Assembly: GCA_023213395.1 (NCBI GenBank)
Contig: CM041465.1
Span: forward strand, 165,423,741 to 165,487,740
Direction: 5' to 3'
Source: Cycas panzhihuaensis
Taxonomy: Eukaryota; Cycadophyta
Length of the DNA stretch: 64,000 nt
The notes beneath the pieces are model-generated. The model saw only the letters and a list, made by a program, of their open reading frames with translations, searched no databases and had not been told where the DNA came from. Positions 32,621 through 49,447 of this stretch are shown piece by piece. The stretch's first letter is position 1; each line of letters starts with the position of its first letter. A program made the translations under genes and the position numbers.

Positions 32621-33783
32621 TGATTCTAGGGTATTGGACTTAATCATTTAAGTTGACTCTAGGAGAGAGTTCAAATGATGTAGTTCAATGGGAAACTTTG
32701 ACCTTCGTTCTAATGAGAAGGGATGTTTCTCTAAGAGTATGTTAGATGTTGCAACATTATTATAGTTATTTAACTTTTATGTTAAAATTAAAAACTTAAA
32801 AGAAATCAAAGAAAATATTAAAAAGACTTAAGCTTATCTCAAAAGTATAATAAATTAAAATGATAAAATTTCCTTTTTATTAGGAAGAAAGCATACAACC
32901 TCTAAATGAATGAGAGGACTGTTGAGGGAACATTATCCTTGAATAAACATCTTAAGGTTTTCTATGTATCTACCCTTTCAAAAGTTTATTTTAGAGGGGA
33001 AATACTATCCTAAACCTCTAGCCCACCCATAAGGAAAAAATTTATACTATTCTAAATTAAAGTAAGGGAGGATTGATAAGTGCAAGGACTCAAGAGATCT
33101 TAAACCCTAGATTACTGACCCTATTAGGGTTTAACAATTAAGGACTCTCTCACCCGATGATGATCCACCCATGAGGATGGATGGCTTAGGGATACTCACA
33201 TTTGATTCTAGAGGATTCTCATACTTAGAGGTGGAATAGATAAAGAAGAAGTCACTCTTAACCTAAAATGTAGTAGCAAGATGACACTTTTGGTATCTGA
33301 AACATGACTATAATATGAAAATCTCAAAGGAGGGAAAGTTTGTATATTGGGGATGCTAGGTCTTAGTCAATCAAAAAATCCTTCGTAGAGAGAAGTATTT
33401 ATTCCTAAAATAAGGATGAGGTTGATATTCTAAGGATAATAAGTCTTGATCAATCAAACAAGTCCTAATTCCTAAGAATAGGGCCTAGCCTAGGGGACCA
33501 TATAACAAGCATTCCTAAATGCAAAATTAATATGCTTTCTTAGTGATGTATAAAAAATAGGCAGATAATTTAAAATAATATTGTCTTATTATAATACAAC
33601 ATGAATGCATTTCTATCTTTCTTCCTTTTCTTTTCTCTCTCTCTCTTTTTTTTTGAAAGAAAAAAAGTTAAATACACTTAGAGAAATATGAGAGTTCTTT
33701 TAATGTACTTACACTTATCCTAACTAATCTTTCTTTTACTTCTTAAGAAAGTTGACAAGAAGGAACTTGAAACACTTATATAT

Positions 33784-33819
<36 letters not shown>

Positions 33820-34142
33820 CATATATAAGATTAAAATAAAACCAAATGATAAGTAGAAGAGAACTAACATGATACAGGTAGATTGTAATAAATTTTGGAT
33901 GATGAATTGGCTTATCACTCAAAGTTCCAATGGAGAAACGAAAAGAGTATTTTTCTACTATAATAGTTAAATATCTAACAAATAGACTCAATTCCTTTTA
34001 GACATTCAAATATCTCAACAAAAATACTAGAGAAATTGATGAGAAATAAAATAAATATTTATTCTAAGTCCTCCTTTTGTATCTTATAAGAGAACTCAAT
34101 AGAATAAAAAAGAGTAACTTAAAATAAATAAATTTATGTGGT
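32621..34142 (-). repeat. direct repeat A1, probable LTR of element A
   Basis: Matches 49794-51296 from TGATTC to AAATAAATTTA, with shared runs such as GATGTTGCAACATTATTATAG, ACTTAAAAGAAATCAAAGAA and GATGATCCACCCATGAGGAT. Differences are scattered and mostly transitions. The outside end is certain (sequence differs abruptly at 32620 and 49793). The inner/right end is known only as the end of similarity. A (CT)n(AC)n microsatellite at 33783-33829 is present only in this copy. Confidence 0.75.
33783..33829. repeat. (CT)n(AC)n(AT)n microsatellite
   Basis: Runs of CT, then AC, then ATAT, inside repeat A1. The equivalent place in A2 (about 50945-50975) has only a short irregular sequence, so the tract grew after the two copies separated. 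Confidence 0.95.
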
Positions 34143-35737
34143 ACTTGAAGAGAAATATGAATGTTACCTTAGATTAATGTCTTTAACTCTTCTTTATACT
34201 CCTAAGCCTATCTTCTAAACTAGTTAAAGATGAGAAGGGAATAAAAGAAAGATAAAGTTAAGAACATAGAGAAAGGGGGATGAGAAAGAGGAGTAATTTG
34301 AGAAGAATAAGAGGATAGAGAGAAGAAATTAATCCCACCTTGAATCTCTAAACACTTTGGAAGAGAAACTCTTTTAAACTTTAGAATTTTCCAAATGATC
34401 TTTGACTAAAGAGACGTGCTCTCATTGCTTTAGAGTTCTTTAAAACCTGACTTAATTTCTTTAACCTTCAAAGCTCTCTTAATCTACAAAACCTATTATA
34501 ACTTCCAAAGTCTTCCCAACTCTCCAAGTCTCAAGTCTCTCAAAATGTCTCAAGATCTATAAGTCTCTAAGAGTTGAACCTCTAAGATCTAAAATCTCTA
34601 AGGCTTAAAGTCTAAGTCTTTGTTTCTATACCTCAAAAGATCCCTCATCTAAATCTCTAAAAATTACTTAATCTAAATCTAACTCTCTCAAGTTACCTAA
34701 CATGAACAGGTGATGTCCTATTTACAGAAGGTAATTATAGAGAAACAAGAGGCCAAAATAAGGGGAAGGATGAGCCATAGTCACTTGTAGTAAAAAATCC
34801 TTATGGCAGAAACTATGATTCACCATTAATAATTTTTTATGGGTAAAATAATGAAAATCATGACCAATTACAAAAACAATGACCAATAGCAAAAATACAA
34901 TAAATAAATGAAAAACATAATAAAAACATACACTAAAGACATGATCAAAATAAAGTTTATATATTTAGCTATATGAAGGTTGCATTTTATTAAGGAGGTC
35001 ACATTTTTTGCTAGAATGAAAATTGTGACCTCCCCTTGAAAATTGTAATCAATAAAAAGGATAAAAATAAGTGAATTTTTCAAAAAAAAAAAAAAAATTC
35101 CAAAGAAAAAATATTATTGGGAGACAATGACTTACTTCAACAAAGGGTTGGTTGAGTCATTAAAGTAATTATTGGAGGGAAAATACATCATTAAATCATT
35201 AACTAGGTTGAGAAGAAGGAATGATTGAGAGCACTTAGATTGAGGCATAAATGAATAGATACTTTTATGATCTTGACATCATCGGCAATGTAAGTCAAGC
35301 ACATAAACAACTAGAATAAATTCATTCAATCATAATTCCAAGCAGGCCCTAGATTACCATACAATCAAACCTTAACAACAAACAATAAGGTAAGGGACCT
35401 GATGTCAAGAGGAGGGTGTAGTTGATTGAAACATTTAGCCCCTTGGCAACGAAAGCTTTATAAATGGATTGAAGTGGGATGGTGAATATTATCAACCTTA
35501 TTAATACCAAGTTATTTGGTAACTTAGGCTACCTAGGATGCTCCTTGAGTTGTGTAAACATGGATGAGGATAGTCATGATTAAGAAAGATAAATGAAATG
35601 AGTGAAACTAATTATGTTAGTGTGGATTATATCTACCATCCACATAGAATATCTATTTGAAAAGAAAAGTTTTTTATACCTTTTTTTTTAGCTTTTATGT
35701 TTCTCGAGTGAAATGAAAATGACTTATGTACAATAGT
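34143..35737. other. non-coding interior of element A, left part
   Basis: Contains runs of AAGTCTC-like words (34370-34700) that look like simple-sequence drift. No domain was recognised. Confidence 0.5.
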
Positions 35738-36165
35738 ATATCTACCATAGTTTTCCCTTATTAATGGTTAATTTTCAATGGTTTTGAGACCCATCATAGT
35801 TTTACCTCTTTAATGGTTGATTTTCAAAGGAATTGTCACCATAGTTTTACCTCTTTAGTGATGATTTCATATCTTATGGATAAGATTATAAGGGTTCATA
35901 GGGTGGACTACCATAGTTTAGGCTCTTTAGTAGATAACATTTCGAGGCCACAGTTTATTCTCATTGCAAAGAGATAGATCCATTATTAGGAATAGACATG
36001 ACTACCATAATTTACACTCTTTAGTAGTTGGATTTTCATAGCTATAGTTTATCCTCATTGTAGAGTAATGGATCTATTATTAAGAATGGATGTAACTACC
36101 ATAGTTTATACTATTTAATAGTTAGCTTTTTAGAATCATAGATTATCCTCATTACATAGTAAATG
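35738..36165. repeat. minisatellite array 3, CATAGTTTAGGCTC family
   Basis: About nine imperfect units with starts near 35741, 35792, 35839, 35910, 35947, 36003, 36041, 36097 and 36133, alternating between CTACCATAGTTTAGGCTCTT and a variant ending ATCCTCATTG. Same core as array 2 at 24303. It lies between the second RNase H of element A and its 3' LTR, which is where Tat-like elements are known to carry tandem repeats. Confidence 0.8.
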
Positions 36166-36249
36166 CTTTTCTTTGTAGATAGTGGATAAGTTATTTTGAC
36201 TTATAAGAAAATAAAGTGCACCCATCTATGCTATGAATGATGGCATTCA

Positions 36250-36600
36250 ATTATATAAGAGACAAGAAAGTTGGCGTTGACATTTAGGGTTCTTGGAATG
36301 TGTTGAAACATAAATGGTTCAAATGAGTTTGATAAAAATAAGTGAGTTGATAGACTATGATTTGAGAATATAAGAATAGATTAATAGGTCCATTATGGAA
36401 ATTCAGGACATTAGTGAGAGCTCTAATAAAAACTAGATACTTAGCTTTATTATTAGTTACTTGAGGGATGGAAAAATTAGCACTAGTAAGGATAGTTCCT
36501 TTATGATCATGGATAACCCAAGTTGTAGCAGATACTCTTGGTTTCCTTAGCTCCCACCATTGGTGTAGATGTTTAAGGCTATAATGGGGAATAATATAAA
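36250..36600 (-). pseudogene. second (archaeal-type) RNase H of element A
   Basis: On the minus strand IYTNGGS (about 36575) is followed, after a frameshift, by VTNNKAKYLVFIRALTNVLN, FHNGPINLFLYSQIIVYQL and HIPRTLNVNANFLVSY. The pattern is that of RNase HI of the archaeal type: Y-T-D-G-G/A-S, N-N-x-A-E-Y, D-S, H-x-P-R-x-x-N-x-x-A-D-x-L. The first catalytic Asp is Asn, the Glu of A-E-Y is Lys, the Asp of L-x-D-S is Tyr and the last Asp is Asn, so no activity remains. It is the counterpart of the domain at 54530-54975. Confidence 0.75.
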
Positions 36601-38441
36601 CTTAGAGACAAGATAAAAAATAGAGGGAAGGTGTGAGAATCAAATGTTAAGGGTGTGACTTAGCTTTAACATAAATAGGAACTTCATGATTTGGTTTCAT
36701 CATTATAACCTCCTTTTCCCAAGTTAAAGTATAACCTTCCAAATGTCAAATAGGTTTTGATCATAATTAAAGTCATGATGGGCCTAAATAATTGGATCCA
36801 AATCTCTTATATGATATACATAACTAAATTTGAACTACATGACATAGGTGGGGACAAAGTTGATATGCGGCTTACCTCAAATGCTAAGATGGTGATAACG
36901 ATTATATACATAATTTTTCTCTCTTTATTTATTGTTTTAATATTCTTCTTTTAGGAAGGGTATCACTCCATATGATAGTTAAGATAACAGTCATGGTGAA
37001 CATGAGATTATTAAACCTATTTTCTAAATAGATCATCTCATCCACTCTCATGCCTATTAAGGAACATGTAACTATGATAGTCACACAAAATTCATAGAGG
37101 TCTAATGGATGGGATTGATTAAAAGCTTAAGAGAGTATGGCCATGAATAGCTAAACCATATAGGATTAGGGTCCAGGGAGATAAAAGTTATAAGAAAACT
37201 AAAGTTATGACATTAAGAGAAGAACTATGGGTATTTACAAGATGTTCAATCACAGTGTCCCTAAGAAGAAAGGTAAAGGTCTTGATCAACTAGTTACTAA
37301 GGAGTAGGAGGGATACTTCTAAGGGAGTTTTCTTTAGTATTAGGTACTTAATAAACCAAGGAGGAGGTCAAATTTATTAAGGTCACTTGTTTAAGTAGAA
37401 TTTGATTTAGAAAATAATTTGTAGATTGTCTAAGAAGTCATGAAATCAATCTTAACTAACTATGCATAGTTTTCATTATAGTCTAGTTGCACCCGGTTAT
37501 TCTTGGTTGTATTCTAGGTTATACCTAGTTACACTTGGGTGCATTTATTCTAAACTAAAAAAACTTATATACTAAATAGGCAAATTGACTAGTTGCACTA
37601 ATAATTGAGGATGATCATGTTAAGTAAGGGAAGGCAAAAGCTGAGAGGGTTCAAATGAAGTGAAGAAAAAGAGAATGATAGAAGTATGCATTTTTTTTGC
37701 ATTTTTTGGGTAATAAGACATGTACATTTTGTTTATACTCTATTTTAGAGTGATGCTATCTAAGCATGAATCTTGAGGGGAGTGAAATGTTTGACCTACC
37801 ATAGTTTAGGCTCATTATTAAGAGGATTTTTGGAGTTATAATTTATACACATTACAAAGTTAGTTTCGATCTAGGTTTGTGATGGAGGAAAGATCATTTG
37901 GATGAATAAGAACTCTATCTTGATCTAAAAATTCTTTAACAAGAGGGGTTGCCTTAAAGATTATCATATGAGTAAGAAATTAGTCATTCAAAGTGTAAAG
38001 GAAATAACAACTAAGATAAGCATCTCATATTTGTGTAGGAGGATTCCACTTGATGCAATAACCTCATGCTATTATAATCCTAAGTGAAAGCAAAGGTAAC
38101 TTATTGAAGGGATCCTTATACTAACTATTCTCCTTAGGTATAGAGTCTAATAAAGGGCTTAGCTTACTAGTTGGTATTAAACCCATATAATTTTTTTTCT
38201 AGATGACATCGATTGCCTTACCTTAAGGGGAAATAGAAATGACTTAATAGAGATAGAGTGTAAAAGGCTATAAAAGATGACAGGCCTTTGAAAGAGAGGG
38301 TGGATGATGTTTTCTAACTCTCAGGAATGGCATAGACATGGAAACACATAGGTAAGTATAAGTACATTTTATTATTCTTTTTTACACTTCATTAATTTAT
38401 TTTATCATTATTTTAGATAGTGTATGTATGTTTTATTTACT
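36601..38441. other. non-coding interior of element A, middle part
   Basis: No protein domain recognised. One single copy of the CATAGTTTAGGCTC motif lies at about 37798. Pol of element A would be expected here on the minus strand but is not readable. Confidence 0.5.
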
Positions 38442-40728
38442 TGTATGGTTTTCTAGTCCATATCCCTTTTTATCAATGATGAGTATGACTTTGATACATT
38501 GTCGTTAGTCCATCCATTGAGCTCTTTGTGCTAAAAAAGGTATTATCTTCTCCCTTTACAACATCATTTCACCTTCATTTTGACCCATCAAGTCTTTTTC
38601 TTTTTCACTTTTTCCCACCTATTATTGTTTGCACCTATACTTAAGTTCCTTTATCAATGAGTTTTTGGCTAAATTACATAGGTTTTTTACTAAAAAATTA
38701 AATATATTGCCAAATTATTATTATTTCTACTTGCAGTAATAGTACTATGAAGTACTTGGGGAGTACTACGAACATATTTGTGGTACCATAAATATATTTG
38801 TGATATGACTTTTACTTATCCAGATTCAAGTTTGTCAGTGAAAATCAACTCATTAATGTTGATGTATCAGACCTATATAGATTGTGTTAGCTTAGTTCAA
38901 CCCCTTTTAATTTTGAAAGGCTCAATGGGATAGATCTCCTCTTTTCTATGTAGTTTTGCATCAAACCATGGGGAAAACTCATAGTTTTAATCCATGTTTC
39001 TTTCCATATTATGGGTAGGAAACCACTCACCTCACACCTTAGCCTCATCCACTTAATCCTCTCTTTTTTCAACTGGAAAAGGTAGAGGGGGGGAGGATGG
39101 GGGGAGATTAAGAGACATTAAGACCTTGTTGTTATACTGCCAAAATTATTCTAGGGATTTTGGAAACCTTATTTCACTTGTTAGTATTCCATTAGAGATT
39201 TGAAGATTTTAGATGATTGTTTCCTTGCTTCTTATATTTTCCATTTCCATGACATGTTTCATGCTAAATGGTGGAGTTTATGCTAGTCTCTTTTGGTATT
39301 CCAAATGTCTTATGACTTTACCATTCATTTCCTCCATTGCTTGCCTTTTTCTTCTCCATTGATTATGTAAGTTACAAAGAAGGAAAAGTGGAACCTAAGT
39401 ACACCAAAGGAGTCCATATATATATTAAGGGACAAGAGCCATTCTAAGGCTTCTACACTAATCCTATTTGCTTATTTCACTTTCCTTTAGATAGCATTTC
39501 ATTTACTATTGAAATCCACTTGACATTGCTTGAGGATAGATATATTTAGTTACTTTTTAGAAGGCAATTTAGCTTGCAGGGTTCTAACTTAGTTACAGGA
39601 AGAAGAGAGAAGCTAACAAACTCTCCAAGCTATCTACCACTACCTCAAGCAATGACTTACTAGCCCTTACAACAATAATTTCCTAAAAAGGTAAGGCTAA
39701 ATCCTTGTTTTTATCTGGTATCTTCATTTTTTAGTCTTTTTCCATGCTTTTTCCTATCATAAGCATATTCAATAAGTAGAAATGTTGTTGGATTTACTTT
39801 AGACTTAGTATAGTTATCTCATTAGTTGCTTTTACTCTCTTGAGAGACCCTTGACAAGTTGGGAGAAGGACATACATAACAAGAAACCATCCATGCCACA
39901 AGGTATATTCTTGTTAGTTTAGTTTATTATTGTCATTATATCCAAAAAAAAAAAAGAAAAACAAGTAAAAAGACATAAGAAATTTCTCTATTTTATTTAG
40001 AAAAGGAAGAGAAATAGAAAAAGAAAGAGCTTCCAACTTTGTTTCCCATCTCCTTCTCTTTCCCCTTTTTCTATTCTTATCCTTAAAGAAAAAGAATAGA
40101 AAAGAGAGAAAGGAAAAGTCTTTCATAGTTATTCTCCTCTTTCTCCCCCCCCCCCCAAAAAAAAAAAGCAAAAAAGCAAAAAATAAAAAATAAAAAATAG
40201 AAGAAAGTTTTTCATTTTTTCCTTTTTTCCTTTTTTTCTTATTTTCATCTTAGTTAATTTTCATTTGCATTCATAGTAGGAGGAAGAGATTGAACTTGTC
40301 TATATTATGTAGCATAATCCTAAGACATGAGGAGGGACCACTTATTACAAGTCACAAATTCGTAAGGGGATGTTGTATAGAAACTAGGTTAGAGTGTAAA
40401 CTCATTTAAAAGGGAAAAAGAGTATATAGTTTACATCTAGGTACATGTATATCAATCCCCCTTTTTAGTTTGCCTTAGGTTTTACCAAGAAAAATAAAAT
40501 AAATGAAACATAACCATAGGTCAATCCTCAACACACATGCACATATTACATTGCCTTTAGTTTAGCATCTAACCTTAGAACATTTACATAACTCCCCTTG
40601 CAACTATGCTCAAGAAATGTATGGACACTCGAGTTGGTATCGTGAGAATCATCTACCTTATTAGGCCATCACACCCTAAGCCCTACACATAAACTAAGAT
40701 AATTGTATTCTTAATGCATCACCCCTCA
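38442..40728. repeat. direct repeat B1, probable LTR of element B
   Basis: 2287 bases matching 45326-47617 in the same direction. It starts TGTATGGTTTTCTAGTCCA and ends CACCCCTCA, so both copies have TG and CA ends and nearly equal length, as LTRs do. A TATA-like ATATATATATTAAGG lies at about 39417. The G- and C-homopolymer stretch at 40146-40155 is a copy-specific difference. No convincing target-site duplication flanks the pair. Confidence 0.7.
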
Positions 40729-42504
40729 GATGCATTTCATTGGAAACCATACTAGGGACTCACCAGTAGTAATACCTTTAGAGCATTGCTTTCCATTCCC
40801 CCTCATCTTTTCTAAGCTTTATTTATGTATTTTCTCACTCATAGAGAACCATACATCTCAACTCCTAGCTATTTTATCACCTGGGTAGTGCCTACGTATC
40901 ATTCTAGCTAATTTACACCTCAAACTTTAGCCTTTCATATTTCTTATTTGGTCCTTGATATAGTTGGTTGTCTTGGTTATCCAAGGTCACTAACCTGGGG
41001 AGGTTATTCCATGCATGCCCCATAATAAACACTCAGGGTAGCCACATGACTTGTTTATCATCTCCCATAGTTTGACCCTTCTCATTGGTTACTCGCGATT
41101 TGATTATACTTTCTATTAAAGTATAACTGATATGACAAGCTCACTTGGTATCCCCATGGTCTAATTTGCCTCCACACCTATCTCACATCATCCAAGCAAA
41201 TATATACATATACTCCCTTAAAGCTAAAAAAGAGAGAAAGAAAAGAAAAGCTAAAGAAAAACATATAAAATAAAATACATTTTAAGGGAGCATATTTGCC
41301 ACCACCTTCTTAGCATCAAGGGTAGGTTGTATGATAGCCTAGTCCCCACCTCTGGTTTATAGGTTGGATCTAGATGTGTGAGCAATATAAAAGACATTCA
41401 TATTTGGTCATGTAGACCCATCATAGTCTCAATTACGATTGAAACCTACCTGGCATGGCTACCATTTAAAATGGATTTTAGAGGAGGATGTGATACTGGT
41501 GCATAGTCATTCCTGAGGATCAAGTTTTACTTATCACTTTAATTAAATTAGCACACCCACCTAAGTCCTTTTAATGATTGGTTGATTTTTGTCATATTCC
41601 CTTATTCAATGACTTCTCCCTTAGTTGTCTTTTCACCCATCCTATAGCATTAATCATCCATACTAATGGGGGTAGCCATGGGAATCTTAGACCTTCCACA
41701 ATAGTATGGACCATTCAATACCACCTATGGCACAAGCTCATCTAGTTTGGAGTCTACCTACCTATTACCACCAATAATATGGTTGAATATATTAATATCG
41801 TAAAGGCCTTAATTGATGCATTATGCATCTATCATGGCCCTATTGTCTTATATTATAACTCCTAAATTATAGTGTCCCAGCTCACCCAGGTCTACTAGGT
41901 TCATTGCTCATAATTGAGATCCTTAGCCAATTGTGCTAGGTCCTTGTTAGCCTGATTTCCTTCTATCTCTATTCATCATATCTTGTGTAGACTTAATATC
42001 AAGACTAATATGTTAGTGGCTTTCATTCTTAAAGTGTCATTTTCCATTAGTGGATGATCCTACTCCAACCTAAAGGGCCTCTGATTGAGATATATATAGG
42101 GGGTTATACCCCCCCACTCCAGTCTCACCTCTAAGGGGCACTCACTAAAGAGGCTAAACTATAGTGATAACCCTAGGTACACATAGCCCACCTTAGAAGT
42201 TTGGCTAAGTTGCCAACTTTGCTTACACTCTAGTGAGAGTATAAATTGCCACCATACTAAAAAATGAGGGTAAACTACCTTATATATTTGTATATATTGG
42301 ACTAGGTCTAGGCCCTTCTAGGTTGCATTACTCTTTGGCACCTCATACCCTCATCTCTTTTATTATTTTATTATCATTTATTTACTTTGCCTATTTCTTT
42401 TTCTAGCAAACCATTTACAAAACCATTAAAAAATAATATAAAACTATTAAAAAACCTTAAAAAAATCACAAAATTAATAAAATAATATAAAAAAATAAAA
42501 AATA
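40729..42504. other. interior of element B, left part, no gene seen
   Basis: No coding sequence recognised on either strand. It contains a reverse copy of the CATAGTTTAGCCTC motif (42140-42165, minus strand). Element B therefore looks like a large non-coding retroelement derivative. Confidence 0.5.
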
Positions 42505-45071
<2,567 letters not shown>

Positions 45072-45325
45072 TAACAAAAATATAAAACACAAAAAACCAA
45101 AAATTTAGGTCCAAGAAGAGCCCAACCAAAAGATAGTTGTTAATGAGGTTAAATTATGGTGACCCATACAGGGTCACTGATTTCTTTCCCCCCTTAAGGA
45201 ATTTGAGGCATCGCTTTACGTATTCAAGGGGATTTGGGCTTTTAAGCCTCTATCTTAAGCCATGCTACCCCACCTTGTCTTACTATGGAGGCAACACCTC
45301 CATCATTTAATACTAACACCTCCAT
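45072..45325. other. interior of element B, right part
   Basis: Short unique stretch between the microsatellite and repeat B2. GTGACCCATACAGGGTCAC (about 45159-45177) is an imperfect palindrome. No gene. Confidence 0.5.
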
Positions 45326-47617
45326 TGTATGGTTTTCTAGTCCATGTCCCTTTTTATCAATGATGAATATGACTTTGGTCCATAGTTGTTAGTCCATCCA
45401 TTGGGCTCTCTGTGCTAGAAAATGCATTGTCTTCCCTATTTTCCACATCGTTTCACATGTATTTTAACCCATTGAGTCCCTTCTTTTACCTTTTCCCATT
45501 GATTGTTAATTGCATCCATACCTAAGATCCTTTATTAGTGAGTTTTTTGCTAAATTACATAGGCTTTTTGTTTAAAAGTTAAATCTATTACCAAACTACT
45601 ATCATTTTTGCTTACAACAATAGTACTACAAAGTACTTTATGGTACCATAAATATATTCTCAATATGACTATCACCTATCTAGGTTTGAGTTTGTTAGTA
45701 ATAATTAACTTATTAATGTCCATTTGTTAGACCTAAATAGACTTACGTCGACCCTAGGTTAACCCTTGTCAAATTTGAGAAGCCTAATAGACCAAATCTC
45801 ACCAAAATCTAGTCTTTTCTATGGATTTTTACATTAAACCATGGGAAAAACTCATGGTTTTAATCCATGGTTTTCTCCACATTATGGGCAGAAAACCATC
45901 CACCCTACACCTTAGCCTTATCTACTTAATCCCCTATTTTCTCCATTGGAAGGAGAAGGAGACTAAGAGATATTGAGACCCTACTATTATGCTGCTAAAA
46001 TTGTTCTAGGATTTTATCAACCTTGTTTCACTTGCTAGCATTCCATTGGAGCTTTGAAGATATCATACAAAGTTGCTACTAAAGACCCTTGAAGGAGATA
46101 TTTCTAACTATTGGCCCCACTCTTTTAGAGGAATAATCTTTTTCTATTATTTTGGATGATTATTTCCTTGCTTCTCATTTTCCCCATTTTCATGACATGT
46201 TTCATGTTAAATGGTAGAGTTTATGCTAGTTTCTTTTTGGTATTTCAAATCTCTTATACCTTTTCCATTCATTTATTTCATTGCTTACCCATTTATTCTC
46301 TATTGATTATGTAAGTTATAAAAAAGGGAAGACAGCACCTAAGTACACTTAGAGAGTCCACATATATTGGGGGACAAGAGCTATTCTAAGGCTCCTCCAC
46401 TAATCTTATTTGCTTGTTTCACTTTTCTTTAGATAGTATCTCATTTATTACTGAAAGTTACTTAATATTGCTTAAGGATAGATACATTTAGTTACTTTTT
46501 GGAAGGTAATTTAGCTTGTAGGGTTTTGACTTAGTTGTAGGAGGAAGAAAGAAGCTAACAAACTCTCCAAGCTATCTACCACTACCTCAAGCAACCCCTT
46601 AGTAGCCCTTACATTAGTAATTCCCTAAAGAGGTAAGGCTAAAGCCTTATTTTTTGTCTTATATCTTCATTTTTTAGTCTTTTTCCATGTCTTATCTTAT
46701 CATAAGCACATCCAATAAGCAAAAATTCTATTGGATTTACTTTAGTTTTAGTATAATTATCTCTTTAGTTACCTTTTGCTCTCTTGATAGACCCTTGGCA
46801 AGTTGGGAGAAGGCCATACACACCAAGTAACTGTCCCTGCTACTAGGTACATTCTTATTAGTTTGGTTTATTATTACCATTATATCAAAAAAAATAAAAG
46901 AAAAAGAAGTAAAATGATATAAGAAATTTCTTTATTTTATTTGGAAAAGGAAGAGGAATAGAAAAAGAAAGAGCTTCCTACTTTGTTTCTCATCTTCTCC
47001 TCTTTCCCCCTTTTTAATTCTCATTCCAAAAGAAAAAGAACAAAAAAAGAGAAAGGGAAAGTCTTTCATAGTTGTCCTCCCTCATTTTCCTTAAAAAAAG
47101 GGGGAAGAAGAAACTATTTTCTTTTTATTATTTTCATCTTAGTTAATTTGAATTTGCATTCATAGTAGGAGGTAGGGATTGAACTTATGTATAGAATGTA
47201 GCATAAACCCAAGACATGAGGAGGGACCACTTATTGTAAGTCCTAAATCTTTAAGGGGATGTTGTACATTAATTAGGTTAGGGTGTAGACTTATTCCAAA
47301 AGGAAAAAGAGCATATAGTTTGCATCTAGGTATGTGTGTACTAATCCCCCTTTTTAGTTAGCCTTACATTTTACTAAGAGAAACAAAACAAACAAAACAT
47401 AGCTAAAGGTCATTCCTCAACACCCATGCATACATCACATTGCCCTTAGTTTAGCATCTGACCTTGGAATATTTGCATAATTGCCCTTACAATCATATTT
47501 AAAAAGTGTATGGATGCCCAAGTTGGCATCATGAGAATCGTCTATCCCATTAGGTTGTCACACCCTAGGCCTTACATGTGAATTAAGATAGTCATATTTT
47601 TACCCTGTCACCCCTCA
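45326..47617. repeat. direct repeat B2, probable LTR of element B
   Basis: Second copy of B1, TG start and CA end, 2292 bases. Small indels distinguish the copies; for example CACATATATTGGGGG replaces the longer TA run of B1 near 46362. Confidence 0.7.
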
Positions 47618-49447
47618 GAGTGTTTTAGATGGCCTACTTCAAAGTGGTCCTAGCCTTGCAAGAATATTGCACAAGATGTTTATAAGTCAAAGGTGGGTTA
47701 TATGAAATCAGTTGATGACAATAATTAACATGGATCAAAAGAGTGTCTTATAAAAGCTTCTTTAGAATTATGTCATCTCTTATTAAAGAGACCTCTTCAT
47801 AATGTAATTGAGGTAAAGTATTTGAGATAGATCTCTCTAAATCACTGTGACAAGGACTCAATAGAGGATCTCAAAAAGATTGGTGAGAAAAAGACTCTGG
47901 ATTTGGATTAGCTTGTAGGACCCTAGCTTGCCTCGGTGGGTATGTAGTGGAAGATAAGATAAGCACTCATGGAATCATCCCTAGTATTTGCTATGAAATA
48001 AGTGAAATAAGCATGGAAGTAGTACGCGTGTCAAATATAAGGGAAAGACCTTATGAATCAAGTCTAACCCCTAAGGAAACATGTGGGGTAGATTGATCAA
48101 TATTAGAAATTTATAAATTGATTTTATCATCTTAGGGTTGAATCTCTTCCTCTATGGACTTAGGTTTATTACTTTATGAAGGGAAATTTTCCTAATCTAA
48201 TAGGCTAAGGCTATCAAAGTAAGACCCTTGAGGCACTTACAAGTTAGGGCTAATAGAAAACTCAGTAAAATAGTCTTGAACCTTATCAAGATAAGTATGA
48301 TGATTAAGCTCAAGAGGAAGCTCATCAAGATGACTCAAGGAATCACAATAAGTTTCTATAGGTATCTCTAAATTAGAAATGGAAGATATGTTAATGAGAG
48401 GTTATGAGACCTCAGCACTGTCAGAGGAACCATAATTCTCATCCATGGGATAAGAGTTTATTTCAAAGGTAGACCAGTTTGAAAAGAGATCATAACTTGA
48501 CTCAAGGAGAGGTACAAAAGAATATATAGTGTTGTTGATAGGGAAGCTACCTATAAGACTAGTCATAATTAATAACCCTATATCCTATTACGATGTGAAG
48601 GGAGTAGTGGAAGACATCGATTGGGTAACTTCCTTTATATGACACAAACTAGTTTTACATTCCTTCGATGGAATTAGGTTTGAGTGTATGACTATTCTAA
48701 CCATTTCAAGATTAACATCAAGAGGCTCTACTTAGTAAGAAACTAGTGAAGATGTATATCGATGGGTTCATTGTATAGTGAATTCATAGATCTAATAGAA
48801 TAGTTCTTTAAAAATTTAAGTCTTACATGTCTCATCAAGGTCTAATAAATACTCCTAAAATGCTATTTTAGGCTCATTACCTTTTTGCTTGATCACATAA
48901 AGGGTTTTTTCTTCTACTAAAAAGGACAAGTGACATCAAAGTCACTCATGAATATATCTATCAGTTGTTAGAATGAGAAGATTGAATTCTGAGGTAATTA
49001 ATAAAAGCACCATTGCACATTACCTCATAATGTCCTTAAGGAAAAGTCTCATTAATAAAAGGCCATTGGGCACATAGTAGGCACATGAAAAAGTAAATGC
49101 TTTGGTATGACTTGAAGGATCCTACTCAGGCATCCCCCAAAATGTAGATAAATCATGATTAAAAGGGGCAAGATAACAAAGAAAAATGTCACAAGGAAAA
49201 GGGCTCTACTTACAAGTAGACTTGTCTATAAGTGATGTGATCATATAAGAAGGGTATTTTTATGAGACAAAGGGGGAATGAGTCTAATAGACCTAAGTAT
49301 AACCACTAGGGGTTATGATTGAATGAGATGTATAAGCATGAGGCATTGGATCAACAAGTTCTTGCATTGGGATATGAGTGTAGACAAAAGTAAAAGCAAC
49401 CCAAGTTAGGTTTTGCTCATAAATATGTGTAAGAGGGGTCTAAAGCT
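47618..49447 (-). other. element A interior, probable decayed gag/linker
   Basis: Minus-strand frames contain acidic, Ser- and Pro-rich stretches interrupted by stops, which would fit a decayed gag C-terminus, but I see no definite motif. Confidence 0.35.
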
